This document shows positions 1 to 9,341 of a stretch of DNA of 64,000 bases, one piece after another. Location of the stretch: NCBI RefSeq assembly GCF_010672525.1, contig NZ_JAAHGH010000003.1, positions 62,001 to 126,000 of the forward strand, written 5' to 3'. The notes under the pieces were generated by a model. That model saw only the letters and a list, made by a program, of their open reading frames with translations, did no database searches and was not told the origin of the DNA. The first letter of the stretch is position 1. Each line of letters begins with the position of its first letter. The translations under genes were made by a program, and so were the position numbers. Source of the DNA: Okeania sp. SIO2B3. GTDB lineage: Bacteria > Cyanobacteriota > Cyanobacteriia > Cyanobacteriales > Microcoleaceae.

Positions 1-567
1 TCATTTTCTGATGATGCAATCAATTATATATATATGGATATAAATTTAACTTTTTTACCACATATTCTAGTGGTAAAATATTCCACATAATCATTGTTAT
101 TACTGTGGCGATCGCTCCTACGAGAATACCAAAATTTGACATTAAGATTGCATTTAAAATGTATTTATCCCTACGGTAAATTCAAACATCAAAGTACATT
201 AGACATCTCCAAAAAATCAATAAATTGTGATTTTATAATAAAAAATCTTACTTTGGTCTAGAAATTATGGGCACTATATTAGAACATATTCACAGTCATC
301 ATCAAGAACCAAAAAGTTTCTGAGGAATCAAATATGAACAACTAGAAAAACTCTTAAAACAAGCAATAAAACTACAGGAAGAACGGCATAAATTAGCATC
401 AACAAAAAAAGTAAGGATTATTGCATCTGGTGGTGGTAGACCACCCAAATTATCACCATCAGAGCAAATCATTTTAACCTTAACTTATTTAAGACATTTG
501 ACGAAATTTCAACTACGTTTGAATTCAATTTGGAGTAAGTGAAACTACTGCCAATGATATTTTTAAT

Positions 568-808
568 TAGGGCTTGCTGATTAAATATCAAAGCACTGAC
601 AGATATTGGTTTGCTGCCTTTTTAGGCCTTGAAAAAGTGCGCCTGTTTTCGGTCTAAAAAGCTCATGCATGCTAGTATTTTGGGATGATTATGGCAGAAA
701 AATCTTAGGACAAATATACCCGACTACTTCCTCTATAATTTCCATTTCTCCTGTCTCCTGTCTCCTGTCTCCTACACCTACCACTCATACTTTATTCAGC
801 AAACCCTA
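568..808 (-). mobile_element. MITE-like element family A (TAGGGYTTGC...GCRARCCCTA termini)
   Basis: Terminal inverted repeats and internal similarity to the other copies in the window. Confidence 0.7.
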
Positions 809-810
809 AT

Positions 811-1520
811 TAGGGTTTGCGCTCAAAAGTCTTTTTAAGGAGTAAGGGACTCACCCGCGGGCCCCTCCCAGGAGGCAGGGTCAATTTATTGTCACCCTTA
901 GAAAAAGGGAGTGGAGGAGTGGGGGAGTGGGGTCAATTTATTGTCACCCTTAGAAAAATTGTATCCTTTGAAATTTCGTACATCTTGCTAGAATTAGTTA
1001 ACCAAAAATATAGATTTGTAAATATTCTCGCTACGACAAAAAATTAGCCCTGCTCCCAGGAGGGGAAAAGGAGGACTCACTCCTAACCCCTCCCAGGAGG
1101 GAAAAAGGGGAGTAGAGAGTAATTAGGAGAAACGAGGAATTATAGAGGAGATAGTCGGATATATTTGTCAGAGTGATTTTTTTGCTATCCCCCCTGCCTT
1201 TTATACCAAGCGTGATAAATGTTTGTTAAAAATGGTAGGGACGTTGCATAGTCCGTACGAAAGAAGGAAGAGGAAAGAAGGAAGAAGGGATAAATATTGA
1301 AAAAAAGGGAAAAACAATATAAATAACTATCTAAAATGAACTGGAATAGCTATTTTTAAGCATATTCGAGCAAGGTCCACCTTTTTGTAGCATTCTTTTT
1401 TCAAATTGGTATTATACTAACTTGTTGAGCAAAATCAACTGAAAACCAGGCACTTTTTTCGTTCTAAAAAGGCTAAAACCCTTATATGTCAATGCTTTTA
1501 GATTTAATCAGCAAGCCCTA
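811..1520 (+). mobile_element. MITE-like element family A, enlarged by internal insertions
   Basis: Starts TAGGGTTTGCGCTCAAAAGTCTTTTT, ends AATCAGCAAGCCCTA; 2 bp from the preceding copy. Confidence 0.6.
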
Positions 1521-2285
1521 ATTACTGGTGGACAATAATTGGGTAATTATTACCACTGAGTCTGTTAGAACAGGTAAAAAAACTCAGGCGACAAGAAATT
1601 GTTAAGTAAATTTTAACAGAGTACGAGTTAATTATAGATAGGTATAAACAGGCCATAGAAAGACCTAAAAAATATGAAAAACAAAAAGAATATTACTCAG
1701 AAAGAAAAAAAGTCATACTAGAAAAAGTCAGGTAATTGTGTTGCCTTCAGGTCAAGATATTGTTTATGTAGAATACCGCTTTTTTTTCTCCATGAATGTA
1801 GAGGCTTTATACCTTAATTTTTTGTTCAACAATTAATAATTAACAATTACCTATCCTTGAAAAGAAGAGGATTGACTAATTATAAAAATTTTTCTTTATT
1901 ATCCCCTTAAAAGGGTCGGCTTTAAACCACAATTTTTCGGTCAAAATGAATGAAGATCAATTCAGTAAAGTATTTTTCCTACTTTGGCCTTCTGAAATTG
2001 CTATAAATAGATGTAAAATTCATTAATATCCATCCAGCGAGCTAGAGAAATTTATAAAAAATCTTAGATTAGCACAGTGAATAATCTGATAGTTAAAGAA
2101 ACATTTGCCCCTTTAGCTAAAGAAGTTAGAATTTTTTTGCTCTATTTATAGCAATTACCAAAAATCATACTACAAAAAAGAAATTGGAAATTTATACCTC
2201 AAAGGAGAATACTCAATTCTATTGCTTCCCTATTTCTATCATTGTTTACCTTCTTATTATTTCCTATTTCTTGAAATTTATTTGA

Positions 2286-3071
2286 TTATTTTTGCTTTCT
2301 TTTCCTGTCAATATAAGGAGGTAAAAATTTGGTTTCCTCCTCCTCATAAATAGTATATTGCCAAGGAACATTAATATCATGAGTTGTACTTTTACCATTG
2401 TAAGAAGATCGACGTTGGGGTTGAGCTAATAAAATAATCATTCCGATTAAAATAATGCCACCACCAAGAAGTAAAATAGCTAAGACAATTCCTCCAATAA
2501 ACCACAATATGCCTTTTTCTAAATAATTCGCAGAACTATTTGAAGAGCTTCTGCTATAATTATCCATCCCCTGCTGTAGACTCAAGCCAGAAATCAAACG
2601 TTCTTGTTGCTGGACTTGAATCAACAGTCGGTCATTTTGTAGTCTCAGTTGATCTTGTTGTAGTTTGAGTTGTTGTGTCTCTGCCCATTGTTGTTCTAAC
2701 TGAGTTTTCAACTGTCGCATATCAAGTAATTGCTGCTGTAGTTGAGTTTTCAGTTGCTCATAAGCTGAACGTTGTTGTTCTGATTGATTTTTAATTTGTT
2801 GTTCCAACTTATAGTCCTTAAAGTCCGGAACTGAAGGGACTGAAATTGGTGGCGGTGGTAATGGTAGTGGCTGAGGAGAGACGGTTACTAAAGGAGAAGG
2901 ATCTACTTTTGGAGAAGGGGAAAATGCGATTGAGGGAGAGGGAGATGGTTTTGGCGCTTCCGTCCGATAATCAGGAGAAGACTTGCCAAATACAATCCAA
3001 CCCATGAGCAAGAGGACAATCAATATCCCCGTCAGAATACATCCTCCTATAAACGCTGCAGTCTGATTCAT
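2286..3071 (-). CDS. Hypothetical membrane protein: N-terminal TM, Pro/Ser-rich linker, Gln-rich coiled coil, C-terminal TM
   Basis: 261-aa ORF with clear domain-like composition. Confidence 0.7.
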   Translation of the reverse strand: MNQTAAFIGGCILTGILIVLLLMGWIVFGKSSPDYRTEAPKPSPSPSIAFSPSPKVDPSPLVTVSPQPLPLPPPPISVPSVPDFKDYKLEQQIKNQSEQQRSAYEQLKTQLQQQLLDMRQLKTQLEQQWAETQQLKLQQDQLRLQNDRLLIQVQQQERLISGLSLQQGMDNYSRSSSNSSANYLEKGILWFIGGIVLAILLLGGGIILIGMIILLAQPQRRSSYNGKSTTHDINVPWQYTIYEEEETKFLPPYIDRKRKQK

Positions 3072-3324
3072 TATTTAATTTCACTTTATGGTTAAACCAG
3101 GACTATTTGACAAATCATATAGAGTATCTATTCCCTAATGCCGATTAATATCATAACCAAGCTTATGCAACAAACATCAAAAACATCACTACTGTCTTAC
3201 ATCAAGTCATTTTGTTTCAAATGTTTAACCTTCTGTTAAGAGTAGGATCTTTTGGGCATACTGCACTACTTTCTAGAAAAATTAATATAGAAATAAGGAA
3301 GTTAGAAGAAAAAATGCAAGGATG

Positions 3325-3537
3325 CTAGGAAATCTCAGGGTTATAGTAATCTTCAGATTTGACCTTTCCAACTTCATCTAGATCTTGATTTATACAACCT
3401 TGTTTTTGAGCATATTGACAAACACGAGCCCATAACTTTGCTTTAGTACCAGGTGGTCCAGAAGAAAACAACACTCGATCTCCACCTACTATTTTAACTA
3501 GACAGACTGGGCAAATTTCTTGCTGATTTTCTGACAT
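3325..3537 (-). CDS. Small hypothetical protein with a CxxC motif
   Basis: 70-aa ORF, MSENQQEICPVCLVKIVGGDRVLFSSGPPGTKAKLWARVCQYAQKQGC. Confidence 0.6.
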   Translation of the reverse strand: MSENQQEICPVCLVKIVGGDRVLFSSGPPGTKAKLWARVCQYAQKQGCINQDLDEVGKVKSEDYYNPEIS

Positions 3538-4115
3538 TGTTAATTATTTACTGTTTAATCATAAATTGACTTATAAGTATATAACGCTTTTTATTCAATT
3601 TGGCAAATCTCATATCTAGTAGATGTAATATTTTAGGAGGAAGGCACATTGAGATTTTTCTGGAAAATCTCAAATTTCAAGTTATTCATTAAGTTGTTTA
3701 TTGGTATATAGAATTTACATTTGAAATGTGAATAGAGAATTAAATCTTTAAATAAAACAACTATAAATAAATCAAATTACTTTAAAATATTTATGTTCTC
3801 AACAATTCAAAAATAAAGTCATACTAAATCCTGTTGATCTGGGAGCTTTATTGCTAATGAGAAGGTAGGATTTAATAGACTTATGCCAGTTCCCATGCAT
3901 TAATGTTATACTTAGGTAATGCTTCAGTTATTAAGTAATCAACACAGGTAGAATAACCTTTTTGCTAATTTAAGCCAAGTTAATGTTAATTATTTTTATG
4001 TATGGGCGTTAACGATAGTTATGCGAAGCTAACGGCCGTTTGCTAAGGTAGAACTGCCGCTTTACATGTCGCGGAGCGTTAACGGAGTTGTGCGCTAGCA
4101 AAAGCCCCTACTCCT

Positions 4116-4143
4116 GTAGGGATGTTGCATGCAACGTCCCTAC
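4116..4143. repeat. 28-bp near-perfect palindrome GTAGGGATGTTGCATGCAACGTCCCTAC
   Basis: Read directly; related palindromes at 19657 and 21734. Confidence 0.85.
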
Positions 4144-4339
4144 CTACTCCTCTACTACCCAGCTCGATAAAATGTAGAAAAGTTTTTGAGAAATGGTATT
4201 GTAGAAGGCCGACCAGTACCTTTTTATCAACATATCTTTTGATCAACATATTTGGTATAAAAAACAAAAAAAATTACCCTTTTTTCCTGATTTTGCCTAT
4301 GTATTCTATACAAGCATTCTAATAATTTGCATAACATAT

Positions 4340-5353
4340 ATGAATTACATAAATAAAATCAATCATTTACTTAAACCATCTGTTAATCGCACTAATTTAG
4401 TTATCGATCTATTTGCTGGATGCGGTGGTTTATCTCTCGGTTTTGAAGCCCAGGGATTTCAAACTTATGGTTTTGAAATGGATGCTGATTGTTGTGCAAC
4501 TTATAATCAAAATTTAAAAGATAATTGCGCTCAAATTACCCTAAATTCAGAAACAGAATTACCTCCTGGAAATGTAATAATTGGCGGTCCTCCCTGTCAA
4601 CCTTTTAGTGTTGGAGGAAAGCAAAAAGGTTTGAAAGATTCGCGAGATGGTTTTCCTATTTTTATTAATGCAGTGGCAAGATTGAAGCCGGAAATTTGGT
4701 TATTTGAAAATGTAAGAGGATTACTTTATCGTAATAAATGGTATTTGGATGAAATTACTCAAGCACTTCAATCTTTGGGTTATATTATTGAGGTTAAATT
4801 GTTAAATGCTGTTGATTTTGGCGTGCCTCAAAATCGTCAACGAGTGATAGTTATTGGGCATAAAGGTGAGTTTAAATTTCCTCAAGTTTTAGACAAAAAA
4901 GTAACTGTTGGAGAAGCATTAGGAGAAATGGCATTCCACGCGCCTCCAGAGTCAAAATTTCTCACTCCAAATATGGATAAATATGTGGCAAAGTATGAAA
5001 AAGCTTCTAGTTGTAAACAACCTCGCGACTTATATTTAGATAAACCTGCTAGAACTTTAACTTGTCGAAATATTTCTGCTCCTACTGGTGATATGCACCG
5101 GATAAAATTGCCGGATGGGAGAAGAAGACGTTTGTTATTAAGGGAGGCAGCAAGATTACAAAGTTTTCCTGACTGGTTTGAATTTTTAGGAAAAGAAACC
5201 AGTTGTTTTAATCAGATTGGAAATGCAGTTCCTCCTTTATTTGCTTTTTATTTGGCAGGAAGTATTAGGAGTTATTTAGAATCTGGGAAAAGATTCTCAC
5301 CAGAGGAAATTTCACAAAAAATTATTCCTGTACAATTATCATTACCTTTTTAA
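4340..5353 (+). CDS. DNA (cytosine-5-)-methyltransferase
   Basis: Motif I DLFAGCGGLSLGFEAQGF, motif IV GGPPCQPFSVGGKQKG, ENVRG, QNRQRV, GNAVPP. Confidence 0.95.
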   Translation: MNYINKINHLLKPSVNRTNLVIDLFAGCGGLSLGFEAQGFQTYGFEMDADCCATYNQNLKDNCAQITLNSETELPPGNVIIGGPPCQPFSVGGKQKGLKDSRDGFPIFINAVARLKPEIWLFENVRGLLYRNKWYLDEITQALQSLGYIIEVKLLNAVDFGVPQNRQRVIVIGHKGEFKFPQVLDKKVTVGEALGEMAFHAPPESKFLTPNMDKYVAKYEKASSCKQPRDLYLDKPARTLTCRNISAPTGDMHRIKLPDGRRRRLLLREAARLQSFPDWFEFLGKETSCFNQIGNAVPPLFAFYLAGSIRSYLESGKRFSPEEISQKIIPVQLSLPF

Positions 5354-5581
5354 GCATTCAGCCGTCAGCTATCAGCTATCAGCTATCAGCTTCATTAGCT
5401 TAAATTGTATGGGTTAAAAACTAAAAACAAGTCTTTCTTGTGCTTCAATTTATGAGTGGAAAATGTAGTATAAGTTAAACGAGTTTTTACTTCATTCATT
5501 AAAAAGCTGTTTGCGTAGCATTCCGTAGGAAAAGCTGACTGCTAATAGCTTAATGCTTACTTACCTTTTTAAGAGATAAAA

Positions 5582-6598
5582 ATGCCTCAAATTCCCCAAT
5601 ATCTTACTAAGTCAGATAAGTCTAAACAATTTCAAAAGTTAATCAATGAAGCTTTATATATTATTAGTAAGTTTGGTGTACCTCTTGAGGGGATGACTCA
5701 AAGACGATTGGAAAGAATGGCAATGGCTTTTTTAGCTGTAGCCAACGTTAAGAAAACTAACGAATGGGGAAAAATTGATAATTCTCATGCTTTAAGAACT
5801 AGGGAAATTATTAGGTACTGGAATAATTATTTTAATGAACAAATATCTGAAAGTTCTTATGACGATATTCGCCGGAAAGATTTAAAATTAATTGTTCTTG
5901 CAGGAATTATTATTCCTAGTGCTGCTAATCCAAATTCAGCTAGAAATGATGGTACAAGGTCTTTTGCTTTAAATCCTAATTTTGCAAATTTAATTAAAAA
6001 TTTTGGTTCAGATAATTGGGAAGAAGAAGTAGAGATTTTTTTAGTAGATCGAGTCACTTTAGAACAACAACTTTCTAGTCAACGAGAAATAAGTTTAATT
6101 CCTGTTAATTTTCCTTCTGGTAAAGTCTTAAATTTTAGTCCTGGCAGACATAATGAATTACAGAAAGCAATTATTGAAAGGTTTTTACCTAGATATGGTT
6201 ATGGTGCAGAAATTTTATATGTCGGCGATACAGCTAAGAAGTTTTTACATTTAGAAAAAAACAAGCTGAAAGAACTAAACTTTTTTGAATTATCTGATGG
6301 AGAATTACCCGACATAGTAGCTTATTCAGAACAGAAAAATTGGCTTTATTTGATAGAAGCTGTTCATAGTTCGGGCGTAATTTCTAATGTACGTTTATTA
6401 GAATTGAAAAAATTGACAGAAAAATGTAAGGCTGACATAATTTTTGTCACAGCTTTTCTAGACAATAATACTTTTCGCAAGTTTGCTGCCGATATTGCTT
6501 GGGAAACAGAAGTTTGGATTGCTGATGCACCAGACCATATAATTCATTTTGATGGTGAAAAATTTTTAGGTCCTTATTCTCAAATAACTAATACTTGA
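5582..6598 (+). CDS. BsuBI/PstI-family type II restriction endonuclease
   Basis: RHNELQKAIIERFLPRYGYGAEILYVGDTAKK, ELPDIVAYSEQKNWLYLIEAVHSSGVIS, typical of this family; next to the MTase. Confidence 0.9.
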   Translation: MPQIPQYLTKSDKSKQFQKLINEALYIISKFGVPLEGMTQRRLERMAMAFLAVANVKKTNEWGKIDNSHALRTREIIRYWNNYFNEQISESSYDDIRRKDLKLIVLAGIIIPSAANPNSARNDGTRSFALNPNFANLIKNFGSDNWEEEVEIFLVDRVTLEQQLSSQREISLIPVNFPSGKVLNFSPGRHNELQKAIIERFLPRYGYGAEILYVGDTAKKFLHLEKNKLKELNFFELSDGELPDIVAYSEQKNWLYLIEAVHSSGVISNVRLLELKKLTEKCKADIIFVTAFLDNNTFRKFAADIAWETEVWIADAPDHIIHFDGEKFLGPYSQITNT

Positions 6599-6607
6599 AA
6601 GACAATT

Positions 6608-6793
6608 ATGAATGAAATTAACTGGCAATTATTCTGGATATTAATGATTTTGCATTGTGTTATTGGTACTGCTGCTGCTTTTGTGGCAAAAAGTAGAGGT
6701 AGGAATTTTAATATTTGGCTAGGTTGGGGTCTATTGGGAGGTACTATTGCTTTGGTAACTGCATTTTTGATGCCAGATAAAAATTTAGATTAA
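6608..6793 (+). CDS. Small membrane protein (two predicted TM segments)
   Basis: 61-aa ORF starting 10 nt after the endonuclease gene. Confidence 0.55.
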   Translation: MNEINWQLFWILMILHCVIGTAAAFVAKSRGRNFNIWLGWGLLGGTIALVTAFLMPDKNLD

Positions 6794-6992
6794 AAAGGAA
6801 ATTAATGACTGGATATTTAAAGTAAATTTATCTAGGATGAGCTTGAGATGAAAGTTGGTAGATATTGCTCTTGGCTTACAGATAAAAATTTGTCTGCTTC
6901 TGAATAATTTTAATTTTTTTGGAGATGTAATGAGTGGGAGAAGTTAGAAAGCAATTTGCTGAAGTGATTATGATATTTAGCTAAAAAATTTA

Positions 6993-7105
6993 GTTGAATA
7001 AAAAATCATGTGCAGGGGCGAACAAACCCTTATAGTTTTTAGCATATCACAATTTTTGTGGAGATGCAACCGAAAATCCTTTGAGGCGCGATTTTTTTAG
7101 AGCTT
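6993..7105 (-). repeat. Dispersed ~110-bp repeat family C (reverse copy)
   Basis: Reverse complement ends CCTGCACATGATTTTTTATTCAAC, matching copies at 12.9, 17.4, 17.9 and 18.4 kb. Confidence 0.75.
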
Positions 7106-7204
7106 AAGAGAATGAAAATATTTGTGGTTTTCCACGCTAGGAAGGAGGGATGAAAAGATTTGATGAGGGAAAAACAAGCATATATCTTTACTAAAGCTTA
7201 ACAG

Positions 7205-9262
7205 GATGACAATTTCCAAAAATATCTACTTACCCCTAAATAGAGTAGATATTCTGGAAAATTATCTGACAAATTTGCGACTATCTATATATGGAAGTGA
7301 AATTTTTACCTGTGATGAAAACTGGTAAAAAGTCGAAGGAAGGTAAGAGGCGATCGCTCCACTTCAGAAAATATCTACTTACTTCTAGATAGAGGAGATA
7401 TCTGGGAAAAATCTCTGACAAATTTTCCACTACCTATATATGGAAGTGAAATTTTCAAGTATCTATATATAGGAGTGAAATTTTTATCTATGAGGAAAAC
7501 TGGCAAAAAGTCGAAGGAAGACAAGAGGCGATCGCTCAACTCCAACAAATATCTACTTACCTCTAGACAGACCAGACATTTGGTCAAATTATCTAACAAA
7601 TTTTCCACTACCTATACCTGGAAGTAAAATTTTCATAGGCTCCGAAAACTGGTAAAAAGTCGAAGGGAGACAAGAGGTGGTCGCTCAACTTCAACAAATA
7701 TCTAGTTACCTCTAGGCAGACCAGACAGTTGGTCAAATTATCTAACAAATTTGCCTACCTGGAAGTGAAATTTTCATCTGCTCCGAAAACTGGTAAAAAG
7801 TCGAAGGGAGACAAGAGGTGATCGCTCAATTTCAGAAAATATCTAGTTACCTCTAGGTAGACCAGATACCTGGGAAACTCTCTGACAAATTTTCCACTAC
7901 CTATATATATAGTGAAATTTTCATCTGCTCCGAAAACTGGTAAAAAGTCGAAGGGAGACAAGAGGCGATCGCTCAATTTCAGAAAATATCTATTTACCTC
8001 TAGGCAGACCAGACATTTGGTCAAATTATCTGACAAATTTGCGATTACTTATATATGGAAGTGAAATTTTCATCGGTAGGGAGACAAGAGGCGATCGCTC
8101 AACTTCAGAAAATATCTGCTTACCTCTATAAACAGCAGATATCTTGGAAAAGTTTCTGACAAATTTGCGACCTATCTAGTATATAGAAGTGAAATTTTCA
8201 CCTGTGAGAAAAACTGGCAAAAAGTGGAGGGAAGGCAAGAGGTAGTTGCTCAACTTCAGAAAATATCTACTTCCCTGTGAAAACAGCAAATATTTGGAAA
8301 AAGTCTCTAGCAAATTTTCCACTACCTATATATAGAAGTGAAATTTTCACCTGTGAGAAAAACGGGTAAAAAGTCGATGGGAAGTAAAAGGCAATCCCTC
8401 GACTTTTGAGAAAAATCTCTGACAAATTTTCAGCTACCTATATATAGAAGTGAAATTTTTATCTAACCTCTAGGTAAAGCAGATATTTGGGAAAATTTTT
8501 TGACAAATTTTCGACTACTTATATAAGAGTGAAATTTCCATTTCTTCAGAAAAATGACAAAAAGTCGAGAGAGAAGTAAGAGGCGATCGTTCGACTTCAG
8601 AAAATATCTACTTTCCTCTAGAGAGAGCAGATATTCTGGAAAAGTCTCTGAGAAATTTTCAGCTACCTAATATATAAGAGTGAAATTTTCAGATCTGAAT
8701 AAAACTGGTAAAAGGTCGAGTAGAGGCAAGAGGCGATCGCTCGACTTCAGAAAATATCTATTTCCCTGTGGAAAGAGCAGATATCTGGGAAAGTTCTCTG
8801 GCAAATTTTCGGCTACCTATATAAGAATAAAATTTTCATATGTGAGGAAAACTGACAGAAAGTCTAAAAGACATAAGAAGCAGTTACTCAATTTCAGAAA
8901 ATATCTACTTATCTCTAGGTAAAGCAAAAATTCTGTGAAAATCTCTGAAAAATTCAGAAAATATCTACTTGCTTCTAGATAGACCAGATATTCTGGAAAA
9001 TTATCTGACAAATTTTCGGCTACCTATATATAAAAGTGAAATTTTCATCTCCTCAGAAAACTGGTAAAAAGTTAAGGGAAATTAAGAGGTGATCGCTCGA
9101 CTTCAGAAAATATCTACTTCCCTGTGGAAAGAGAAAATATCTGGAAAAAGTATCTGAGAAATTTTCGGCTACCTACTTAGTTAAAAGTTATTTATTTTGT
9201 CAACTTTCATCTCCTCAGAAAACTGGTAAAAAGTTGAGGGGAAGTTAAGAGGCGATCGCTCT
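7205..9262. repeat. Degenerate tandem repeat array, ~130-160 bp units, about 13-15 copies
   Basis: Recurring GTGAAATTTTCA..CTGGTAAAAAGTCGA..GAGGCGATCGCTC..CTTCAGAAAATATCTACTTACCTCTAG..CTGACAAATTTTC..CTACCTATATATGGAA. Confidence 0.9.
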
Positions 9263-9341
9263 ACTATCGATACTATAGACTCATTTACTTTCCTTCCTTC
9301 TTTCTTCTTCCTTCTTTCTTCTTTCTTTACTTCAGTCAATC

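Larger units (their letters stand above)
267..1790 (+). pseudogene. Degenerate DDE transposase (Tnp_4/IS5-like), split by two MITE-like insertions (568-808 and 811-1520)
   Basis: Translated fragments before (..GGRPPKLSPSEQIILTLTYLRHLTKFQLRLNSIWSK..) and after (NYW..ERPKKYEKQKEYYSERKK..) read as one broken transposase; in-frame stops and frameshifts. Confidence 0.6.

Noticed and set aside
817-1047. 76-aa ORF
   Set aside because: Lies inside a family A element and the TCAATTTATTGTCAC repeat.
7375-9011. ORFs 7375-7608, 7755-8036, 8680-8922 and 8817-9011 with repeated 'LSDRLLSPFDFLPVF'-like peptides
   Set aside because: They are translations of the tandem array in different phases and on both strands; units vary in length out of frame, with no start-site or family support.
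7205-9262. CRISPR-like array
   Set aside because: Units are 130-160 bp, degenerate throughout, without constant short repeats alternating with unique spacers, and no cas genes nearby.
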